Below are positions 6,705 to 12,579 of a stretch of 12,579 nucleotides of DNA, in pieces. The translations under genes were made by a program, and so were the position numbers. Under the pieces are notes generated by a model, which made no database searches, was not told the DNA's origin, and saw only the letters and a list, made by a program, of their open reading frames with translations. The stretch is from contig VFZQ01000068.1 in NCBI GenBank assembly GCA_016871135.1, positions 1 to 12,579 on the forward strand, read 5' to 3'. Origin of the DNA: Acidobacteriota bacterium. GTDB lineage: Bacteria; Acidobacteriota; Terriglobia; Bryobacterales; Bryobacteraceae. Position 1 is the first letter of the stretch. Every line of letters begins with the position of its first letter.

Positions 6705-7569
6705 CGATCAGCACGCCGGCGAAGATCACCAGCATGGCGAGCGATTCCTTCGCGCCGAACGGTTCGTCGTAGTAGAGCTTTCCGAGCGCGGCGGCGACGA
6801 CGGGATTGATGTAGGTGTAGGTCGAGACCAAGGAAACAGGCAGCGTTTCCAGGGCGTAGATGTAAGAACTATAGCCGACGATCGAGCCGAAGGTCACCAA
6901 CCAGATCACGCCAGCGACGCCGGTCGCCGTGAAGTGAACCGGATGTTCGGGAATAAAGAGCGCGGCGACGAAATAGACCGTGCCGGCCGCCAGTTGCTGC
7001 ACGGCGCCGGTGACGAGGGGATGCGATTCTCCGCGGAACCGGCGCTGAAAAATCGACCCCACGTTCCAGAACAAGCTGCCAACCTGCAGGACGAGAAAGC
7101 CCTTCCACACGTTCGGACTCATCGTGAAATTGCCGTCGGCCGGGACAAGTAGCACGACTACTCCGCCGAGGCCGATGAGAAGGCCGATGGCGAGCGGCAT
7201 CGTGAGTCGCTCGCCTCGCGGCATCGCCGACTCAATACCGACGAGCCAGAACGGCGCGGTCGTCAGGAACAATGCGGCGAGGCTTGACGGAATCCAGAGC
7301 TCCGAAAACGTCAGGCACCCGTTGGCGACGCCGAGCATCATCAGGCCGAAGCCGCAAGTGCGCGCCAGTTCGCGCCCTTTCGGAAGCGGCATGCCTTTCC
7401 AGATCGCCCACGCCAGCAGGATTCCGCCCGAAGTCAAAAATCGCGTGGCGATGAGGGCCAGCGGCGGAAACGATTCGAGGGCCATGCGGATGCCGAGGTA
7501 CGTCGTGCCCCAGAAAAAGCAGATGGAAATCAACGCGGCATAGGAAAGCGCGCGTTGCGAGGTGCCCAT
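6634..7569 (-). CDS. EamA/DMT-superfamily transporter (YedA-like)
   Basis: This integral inner-membrane protein of about 311 residues has two EamA repeats and about ten membrane segments. The N-terminal half shows FFWGTTYLGIRMALESFPPL, the classic start of EamA repeat 1. The C-terminal half shows ALETLPVSLVSTYTYINPV and YYDEPFGAKE, the classic end of repeat 2. Such proteins usually export metabolites or amino acids; the substrate is unknown. The tail after the last segment is polar and Pro/Ser-rich. Two in-frame starts are possible, ATG at 7567-7569 and ATG at 7582-7584 (five residues longer), neither with a clear ribosome site; I give the shorter one. The frame stays open far upstream to 8223, but that part is antisense to the kinase gene and is not real. 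The gene diverges from the kinase gene and converges on the zinc-ribbon gene. Confidence 0.92.
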   Translation of the reverse strand: MGTSQRALSYAALISICFFWGTTYLGIRMALESFPPLALIATRFLTSGGILLAWAIWKGMPLPKGRELARTCGFGLMMLGVANGCLTFSELWIPSSLAALFLTTAPFWLVGIESAMPRGERLTMPLAIGLLIGLGGVVVLLVPADGNFTMSPNVWKGFLVLQVGSLFWNVGSIFQRRFRGESHPLVTGAVQQLAAGTVYFVAALFIPEHPVHFTATGVAGVIWLVTFGSIVGYSSYIYALETLPVSLVSTYTYINPVVAAALGKLYYDEPFGAKESLAMLVIFAGVLIVKLRSNHGPTSSPQPHRPKSSEV

Positions 7570-7614
7570 GAACCAGAATATCATCGCGGCGCGGGTGGCT
7601 GCCGCTGTTATGAT
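7570..7614. promoter_or_regulatory. 45-nt divergent intergenic region
   Basis: The transporter and kinase genes start back to back here, 45 nt apart, or 30 nt if the transporter uses the ATG at 7584. No ribosome-binding site is evident in front of either gene, and no well-spaced promoter hexamers are seen. Promoters may overlap the opposite coding sequence, or the messages may be leaderless. Confidence 0.4.
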
Positions 7615-8541
7615 ATGGGCTTGATCGTTACGCTCACATTGAATCCCGCCGTCGACCGCAATGTCCAGGCCGACCGGCTTGTGTTTGAAGACCGCGCCTA
7701 CATTCTCTCGACCAACGAAACCGCTGGAGGCCGTGGTATTAACGCGTCTACAGTCATTCACGCTTTTGGCGTCGCGACGAAGGCGATCGCGTGCACCGGC
7801 GGCAAGAACGGCAAGCGGTTTGAGGAGTTGTTGGCGGGCGTGGGATTTCCCACCGCGCTGGTGAAGATTCGTCACAGCATTCGTGCAAACCTCACAATCG
7901 TGGACAAGCAGGGGCTTGCTGTGAAGTTGAACGAACGCGGGCCGCACATCCAGGCGTCGGAGTTGGAAAAGGTTGAGCGCACGGTCGCCGACAACCTCGA
8001 CGGCGCCAAGTGGCTGATGCTGTGCGGAAGCGTGCCGCCGGGCGTTGCGCCGGATTTCTACGCGCGGATTATTCGGCTGGCGCAAAAGGCAGGTGTGAAG
8101 ACGCTGCTCGATACCGACGGTGACGCGCTCGTCAGCGGCATGGACGCGGGGCCGACGGCGGTAGCGCCGAATCAGGCGGAGGCGGAGCGGTTGCTGAATC
8201 GCGCGCTGATCACCCAGGCGCATTTCAAGAACGCGGCCGCGCGGATGGTGGCGATGGGCGCCGAGTCCGCGATTGTATCGCTGGGTAGCCGCGGCGCGGT
8301 CGCCGCGAATAAGGACACCGTGATCAGCGCGGCGGCGCCTTCGATCGACGCGGTTTGTCCGATCGGCGCGGGCGATGCGCTGGCGGCGGCGTTTGTGTGG
8401 GCGCTGGCCGACGGCAAGCCGTTTGAAGACGCCGTGAAGTGGGGCGTTGCGGCCGGGACCGCTTCGGCGGCGCTGCCCGGAATTTCGTTTCCGACGCTGG
8501 CCCAGACGGAGAAGATGTACTCTCGGGTCGAATTGCGCTAG
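7615..8541 (+). CDS. PfkB-family hexose-phosphate kinase (1-phosphofructokinase type)
   Basis: This 308-residue cytoplasmic kinase resembles the 1-phosphofructokinase, 6-phosphofructokinase-2 and tagatose-6-phosphate kinase branch of the PfkB ribokinase fold. It opens with LTLNPAVDRNV (7-17), typical of that branch. The sugar-phosphate loop is GGRGINAS (38-45), where most relatives have GGKGIN, so a Lys is replaced by Arg. It continues with CGSVPPGVAPDFYARI and PNQAEAERLL, and ends with the anion-hole and catalytic-base motif GAGDALAAAF, in which Asp254 is the likely base. Which fructose or tagatose phosphate it uses cannot be settled. No PTS or sugar operon lies beside it, so a general glycolytic role (Pfk-2-like) is as likely as fructose catabolism. 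An upstream in-frame ATG at 7555 would add 20 residues before the canonical start and overlap the transporter start, so the ATG at 7615 is preferred. Confidence 0.9.
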   Translation: MGLIVTLTLNPAVDRNVQADRLVFEDRAYILSTNETAGGRGINASTVIHAFGVATKAIACTGGKNGKRFEELLAGVGFPTALVKIRHSIRANLTIVDKQGLAVKLNERGPHIQASELEKVERTVADNLDGAKWLMLCGSVPPGVAPDFYARIIRLAQKAGVKTLLDTDGDALVSGMDAGPTAVAPNQAEAERLLNRALITQAHFKNAAARMVAMGAESAIVSLGSRGAVAANKDTVISAAAPSIDAVCPIGAGDALAAAFVWALADGKPFEDAVKWGVAAGTASAALPGISFPTLAQTEKMYSRVELR

Positions 8542-8569
8542 CCGACGCTTGAAAGCCGGCGGACAATGC

Positions 8570-8617
8570 TACCCTAAGGGCATACAGCACCCGTCAGTGG
8601 GTACTGTGACAGGGTAC
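8570..8617. promoter_or_regulatory. Repeated GGGTAC/TACCC words upstream of the receptor gene (candidate operator)
   Basis: The 99-nt leader between the kinase and receptor genes has a cluster of related words: TACCC at 8570-8574 within the short palindrome CCCTAAGGG (8572-8580), ACCC at 8589-8592 facing GGGT at 8599-8602, and two direct copies of GGGTAC at 8599-8604 and 8612-8617, 13 nt apart start to start. A TTGAAA at 8549-8554 could be a -35 element, but no well-spaced -10 follows. The repeats are seen; an operator role is inferred. Confidence 0.3.
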
Positions 8618-8640
8618 AAATCGCAAAAAGGGGAAAGAAC

Positions 8641-11600
8641 ATGAAGCGAACCATCGCTTGCTTGTTGGCGTTCGCATACGCGCTTACCGCGCAGATTACG
8701 AACTCGGAAATTCTCGGCACCGTTCATGACGCCTCGGGCGCCGTTGTCGGTCAGGCCAAGATCACTATCAAGAACACAGAGACCGGTATTAGCCGCGAAG
8801 CCGAAAGCTCGGCCGAGGGTAAATTCCGCGTACCGCAGCTTCAACCGGGCAGCTACACGATCTCGGTCACCAAATCCGGATTCGGCACGCTGACGCAGGG
8901 GCCGATTATCCTGCGCCTCAACCAAGCGGCGGAGTTCAACCTTAAGCTGCAAGTCGCCGGCGTTGCCGAGACGATCAATGTCACGGCCGATACGCCGCTG
9001 ATTAATACGACCAACTCCGAGGTCGGGCAGAACTTTGAAGCGAAGCGGATCGCGGAACTTCCGCTGGCGCCGAATCGCAACATGTTGAACCTGGCGTTGA
9101 ACGTTGCGGGCGTAAGCCAAATTTCCAGCGGCCAGTCCGACTTCGCCAGCGGCATCAGTTTCTCCGCCAACGGCATGCGCGTGCGGTCGAACAATTTCAT
9201 GCTCGACGGCCAGGACATCAACGACCCTTCGGTTACCGGCTCCGGTCAACAATTCAACAACCCCGAAGTGATTCAGGAAGTCCGCGTGATCACCAATCAG
9301 TTTGCCGCTGAATACGGCCGGTCCGCCGGTTCCGCGGTCAGCATGATCACCAAGAGCGGCACCAATGAGTTTCACGGGTCCGGTTACTGGTTCCACAATT
9401 CTAATACCTTCAATTCGCGGTCAAATCTCGACAAAAACGCGCGCCTGCAGCGCACGCCATTCCGCAACGAGAACTTCGCGGGCATGACGCTCGGCGGACC
9501 CGCGATCAAGAACAAGACCTTTTTCTTCGGCTCCGCGCAGCGCTGGTGGGACCGCCAACTTGGCTCGGGTAGTTCGATCAATGGCGCGCCGACAGCCGAA
9601 GGTAAGACCGCGCTGCAGCCGTTTGCGGCCCGTAGCGCTCCGCTTCGCGCGCTGCTCGAATTCCTGCCCGCCGGAAATGCAACCGCGGGAATCGCACCAC
9701 AAACGTTTACGGCCGACGGCCGCACGATTTCAGTGCCTCTCGGCAGCCTGACCGGCACGGCGCCGAACCTGATCAACAATACGCAGTGGCTGGTTCGTGC
9801 CGATCATAATCTGAGCGACGCCCACCGCCTCACGTTCCGTTACAACAGCGGAGACAACCAGCAGATTTCGGGCCAGGCCACGCCGACTGGCTTGACGTCC
9901 AACGCCTTCTCGCTTCCCAAAGCCGCCACCGCCGCTTGGAACTGGACCGTCAATTCGAACACCTACACCGAATTGCGTACCAGCTACGCTCGGCAGGAAA
10001 CAGGCACCGTCGCCGCGGATCCGCGCAGCGAGCTGATTCCGTCGATCGAAGTGAATTCGCTCGGTCTGACCGGGTTCAATGCCGCCAACTCGCGCACCGC
10101 CATCGGCCTAGCGGTCAACCTGCCTCAAGCCCGAGCGAACAACACCTATCAGCTGCAGTACACGGTTGGCCATATTCGCGGCAATCACACGTACAAGGCG
10201 GGCATCGACTTCCGTGAGCAGCACATTAAGAGCTTGTTCCTTCCGACGCTGCGCGGCCGGCTTGCTTACGAAACGCTGCAAGATGTCGTTGACGATCGCG
10301 CGCAGACCTCGCAGATCAACGCGGCCCTCCGCGGCGGCGCGACGTTTTACTACAACCGCTTCAAGGACTACATGTTCTTCGTGCAGGACGAATGGCGTGT
10401 AACGCCGAACTTCACCTTGAACTACGGCATCCGTTACGAATCTCCCGGCAATCCTTTCCTTGACCTGCAGCGGTTGAACGACAGTATCGTCGCGGCCAAC
10501 AACAACGATCCGCGCTACAAGATGGACAAAGCGCCGCCCCGCGATAACAACAATTGGGCGCCTCGGATTGGCTTCAACTACCGTTTAGATGGCGGCATCT
10601 TCGGCCAAGGCAAGACTGTGCTGCGCGGCGGGTACGCCCGCACTTACGACTTTGCCTTCATCAACATCGGTCTGAACATGTTCTCCGCGTTCCCGTTCTT
10701 GAATTCGGTGACGTTGGCGCCGCGCACGGCGAATTCGATGCCAACGCTGCTCCTCGCCGGGCAGACCCCGATCACCGCGCCCGATACGCTCGTGCGTACG
10801 ATCGTCGATTCAAGCCTGCGCTCGCCCTTTGCCGAGCAATTCAGCGTCAACATGCAACGCCAACTCGGCAATGATTGGTCGTTTACGGCCGGTTGGGTAG
10901 CCACGAAGGGTTCGGCGTTGTTCCAGACCGTTGACGGGAACCCGACGACCGGACCTTCGGCTTCTGGCGCATTGGTGCGCGTCAATCCCGCGCGCGGCGT
11001 AATCCGGCTCCGGGCAAATACGGCATCGTCGATCTATCATTCGCTGCAATTGTCGGCGGAGAAGCGGTACAGCAAGGGCTACAATCTCGGCGCGCACTAT
11101 ACGTGGTCGAGCTTCATCGACGACGCGTCGGAGATCTTCAATCCTGCCGTTAACGGTGACGTCGCGGTCAGCCAAGATAGCTTCAACCGCCGTAACGACC
11201 GGGGCCGTTCGACCTATGACCGCCCCATGCGCCTGACGTTGACGATGGTCTACGACGTGCCAAAGGATGGCTTTATGAACCGTCTGCTTCCCGGCATGCA
11301 GTTCAACGCCTTCTGGACCGCGCAGTCGGGAGCGCCCTTCACACCGCTGAATGGCACCGATCCGTTACGCCGGTTGTCCGGTATCGACGGGCTGGTCGGA
11401 AACGCGATTCGTCCGAACGTGGCCACGAATCTAGACATATCGAGCCAGACGCTCAACGATTTGTATCCGATCCGCACATCGCTGTTCCAGGTGATGACCG
11501 CGCAGAACACGACTACCGGTCTTGGCAACGCCGGCCGCAATACGCTACGCGCTGACGGCATCGGTAATCTCGATCTCGGCGTCAGCCGGAACATGGAGAT

Positions 11601-11772
11601 CCTTCCCGACGGCCGCCTGAAGGCGCAGATCCGCGCGGATATGTTTAACATCACCAACACGCGTAATTTCGGTATTCCGGAATCGCGCGCGAATTCGGCA
11701 AACTTCCTGAACCAGTGGGGCCAGGACGGCGGCCGCCGCCGCATCCAGATGGCCTTGCGGTTCATCTTTTAA
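8641..11772 (+). CDS. Oar-like TonB-dependent outer-membrane receptor with carboxypeptidase-regulatory-like domain
   Basis: This 1,043-residue protein has a signal peptide (MKRTIACLLAFAYALTA, cut probably after residue 17) and then a carboxypeptidase-regulatory-like beta-sandwich (about 22-110; GTVHDASGAVV, ITIKNTETG, GKFRVPQLQPGSYTISV). The plug domain (about 120-240) carries LPLAPNRNMLNL, FMLDGQDIND, EVRVITNQFAAEYGRS (215-228) and SGTNEFHGS. The rest is a large beta-barrel with alternating aromatic strands, such as FFVQDEWRVTPNFTLNYGIRYE. It ends in RRRIQMALRFIF, with the C-terminal Phe used for outer-membrane assembly. Such proteins import or bind large substrates, often glycans or proteins, powered by TonB; the ligand is unknown, and no SusD partner or polysaccharide-degrading gene is in view. 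The start has a good AGGGG site 7 nt upstream. The gene is intact and probably transcribed from its own leader. Confidence 0.95.
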   Translation: MKRTIACLLAFAYALTAQITNSEILGTVHDASGAVVGQAKITIKNTETGISREAESSAEGKFRVPQLQPGSYTISVTKSGFGTLTQGPIILRLNQAAEFNLKLQVAGVAETINVTADTPLINTTNSEVGQNFEAKRIAELPLAPNRNMLNLALNVAGVSQISSGQSDFASGISFSANGMRVRSNNFMLDGQDINDPSVTGSGQQFNNPEVIQEVRVITNQFAAEYGRSAGSAVSMITKSGTNEFHGSGYWFHNSNTFNSRSNLDKNARLQRTPFRNENFAGMTLGGPAIKNKTFFFGSAQRWWDRQLGSGSSINGAPTAEGKTALQPFAARSAPLRALLEFLPAGNATAGIAPQTFTADGRTISVPLGSLTGTAPNLINNTQWLVRADHNLSDAHRLTFRYNSGDNQQISGQATPTGLTSNAFSLPKAATAAWNWTVNSNTYTELRTSYARQETGTVAADPRSELIPSIEVNSLGLTGFNAANSRTAIGLAVNLPQARANNTYQLQYTVGHIRGNHTYKAGIDFREQHIKSLFLPTLRGRLAYETLQDVVDDRAQTSQINAALRGGATFYYNRFKDYMFFVQDEWRVTPNFTLNYGIRYESPGNPFLDLQRLNDSIVAANNNDPRYKMDKAPPRDNNNWAPRIGFNYRLDGGIFGQGKTVLRGGYARTYDFAFINIGLNMFSAFPFLNSVTLAPRTANSMPTLLLAGQTPITAPDTLVRTIVDSSLRSPFAEQFSVNMQRQLGNDWSFTAGWVATKGSALFQTVDGNPTTGPSASGALVRVNPARGVIRLRANTASSIYHSLQLSAEKRYSKGYNLGAHYTWSSFIDDASEIFNPAVNGDVAVSQDSFNRRNDRGRSTYDRPMRLTLTMVYDVPKDGFMNRLLPGMQFNAFWTAQSGAPFTPLNGTDPLRRLSGIDGLVGNAIRPNVATNLDISSQTLNDLYPIRTSLFQVMTAQNTTTGLGNAGRNTLRADGIGNLDLGVSRNMEILPDGRLKAQIRADMFNITNTRNFGIPESRANSANFLNQWGQDGGRRRIQMALRFIF

Positions 11773-11781
11773 CAACACTCC

Positions 11782-11810
11782 GCGGCCGGCGTTCTTGTAA
11801 CGCCGGCCGC
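11782..11810 (+). terminator. Perfect 12-bp hairpin after the receptor gene
   Basis: GCGGCCGGCGTT pairs perfectly with AACGCCGGCCGC around the 5-nt loop CTTGT. It begins 9 nt after the receptor stop codon. Only AATTTGCTCTTCT follows, a weak T-tract, so it may be a partial terminator or a 3'-end protecting structure. Only 22 nt separate it from the next start codon. Confidence 0.7.
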
Positions 11811-11832
11811 AATTTGCTCTTCTAAAGAGAGT

Positions 11833-12516
11833 ATGAAAACTTTACTGTTCGTTCTTACCGCCGCACTGCCCGTTCTCGCGCAAAAAGAAAACCCGCACGC
11901 CGCGCGCCTCGAAGAGGCCGGCGTCGTGCTGCAAGAGATCATGGACACCAAGGATAAGGCCATTCCGCAGGATCTGCTCGATCGCGCTGAATGCGCAATC
12001 GTCGTACCCGGTGTCAAGAGCGGCGCATTCATCATCGGCGGCAAATACGGCCGTGGCTTCGTCACCTGCCGCAAGAGTGGCGGCGGTTGGAGTTCGCCCG
12101 GTTCGGTGAAGGTCGAGGGTGGTTCGGTCGGATTTCAGATCGGTGGCTCGGAAACCGATGTCGTGATGCTGGTTATGAACGAGCGTGGCGCGAAGCGTCT
12201 GTTCGAAAAGAGCAAATTCACCGTCGGCGCCGAGGCGATGGCCGCGGGCGGGCCGGTCGGCCGCACTTCGTCGGCGGAAACCGATGCGACGATGCGCGCA
12301 GAGATTCTTTCGTGGTCGCGCTCGCGGGGCCTGTTCGCCGGCGTTTCGCTCAAGGGCGCGACGATGCGCGAAGACACCGACGCGAACGAAGGCCTCTATG
12401 GCGCGAAGAAGTTGAAGAACATCGACATCGTGATGGGCGGCAAACAGCCCGCGCCGGCGTCGGCGGGCAAACTGCTGGGCCTGCTGAACAAGTACTCCTC
12501 GCGCAAGGGAAAGTAA
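11833..12516 (+). CDS. Secreted SYLF-domain (Ysc84-type) lipid-binding protein
   Basis: This 227-residue protein has a short signal peptide (MKTLLFVLTAALPVLA, residues 1-16), so it is exported to the periplasm or envelope. The rest is a single SYLF/Ysc84 domain: AECAIVVPGVKSGAFIIGGKYGRGFVTCR (about 52-80), a GWSSPGSVKVEGGSVGFQIG stretch, the DVVMLVMNERG strand, a central Gly/Ala-rich AEAMAAGGPVGR, and SRSRGLFAGVSLKGATMRED near the end. Eukaryotic SYLF proteins bind phosphoinositides and actin; bacterial ones are poorly studied lipid-binding candidates. A basic tail (KYSSRKGK) closes the protein. The ribosome site AAAGAGAG lies just before the ATG and overlaps a weak CTCTT-CTA-AAGAG fold. With only 22 nt between the upstream hairpin and the ATG, there is no room there for a separate promoter. 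Confidence 0.92.
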   Translation: MKTLLFVLTAALPVLAQKENPHAARLEEAGVVLQEIMDTKDKAIPQDLLDRAECAIVVPGVKSGAFIIGGKYGRGFVTCRKSGGGWSSPGSVKVEGGSVGFQIGGSETDVVMLVMNERGAKRLFEKSKFTVGAEAMAAGGPVGRTSSAETDATMRAEILSWSRSRGLFAGVSLKGATMREDTDANEGLYGAKKLKNIDIVMGGKQPAPASAGKLLGLLNKYSSRKGK

Positions 12517-12534
12517 CCGTCCTGACCGAAACCT

Positions 12535-12570
12535 GACACGCGCCGCCTATACTCGTAGGCGGCGCGTGTC
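12535..12570 (+). terminator. Perfect 15-bp terminator hairpin after the SYLF gene
   Basis: GACACGCGCCGCCTA pairs perfectly with TAGGCGGCGCGTGTC around a 6-nt loop (TACTCG), starting 18 nt after the SYLF stop codon. It is followed by GCTTTGCTC up to the window edge, so the T-tract is weak as far as visible. The symmetry allows it to act in both directions. Confidence 0.75.
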
Positions 12571-12579
12571 GCTTTGCTC

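Noticed and set aside
7570..8223. Long N-terminal extension of the transporter frame
   Set aside because: It is antisense to the kinase gene, hydrophilic and Arg-rich, and unlike any EamA N-terminus.
8569..9396. Minus-strand open frame of 275 codons
   Set aside because: It is antisense to the leader and N-terminal domains of the receptor, with no recognisable motif.
8641..11772. Receptor as part of a SusC/SusD-type glycan-use locus
   Set aside because: No SusD-like lipoprotein, glycoside hydrolase or anti-sigma/sigma pair is in the window, and the protein matches the stand-alone Oar-like type better.

Overview
The window is GC-rich and densely coded, with almost no non-coding DNA, and reads like a chromosomal segment of a Gram-negative Acidobacteriota bacterium, probably near Solibacter/Bryobacter. 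The main reason is the roughly 1,040-residue Oar-like TonB-dependent outer-membrane protein with an N-terminal carboxypeptidase-regulatory-like domain, a protein type greatly expanded in that phylum. The taxon is an inference. I see no mobile element, CRISPR array, tRNA or rRNA, and no stretch over 300 bases without a gene.

Layout. Positions 1-6037 hold one minus-strand run of six genes. In transcription order they are a D-2-hydroxyacid dehydrogenase, a small PGPGW-like membrane protein, uvrA (excinuclease ABC ATPase), a conserved protein of unknown function, a CPBP/CAAX-type intramembrane protease, and the 5' third of mtnA (methylthioribose-1-phosphate isomerase), which runs off the left edge. 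The last five are separated by +2, -4, -4 and +2 nt, so they are almost certainly one translationally coupled operon. The dehydrogenase sits 30 nt upstream and may be its first gene.

Positions 6078-8541 carry three single genes: a plus-strand zinc-ribbon membrane protein, a minus-strand EamA-type (YedA-like) transporter that converges on it with a 71-nt coding overlap, and a plus-strand PfkB-family hexose-phosphate kinase that starts only 45 nt from the transporter gene.

Positions 8641-12516 carry the TonB-dependent receptor and a secreted SYLF (Ysc84) lipid-binding protein. A perfect 12-bp hairpin lies between them and a perfect 15-bp hairpin follows the second gene. A 99-nt leader before the receptor holds repeated GGGTAC/TACCC words that may be an operator.

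The genes are mostly recognisable housekeeping or lineage-typical functions. The part least explained by known biology is the unknown protein between uvrA and the CPBP protease, which resembles the deoxyhypusine synthase fold in layout and shares an operon with a methylthioadenosine-salvage gene. I see no convincing new defence or mobile system.
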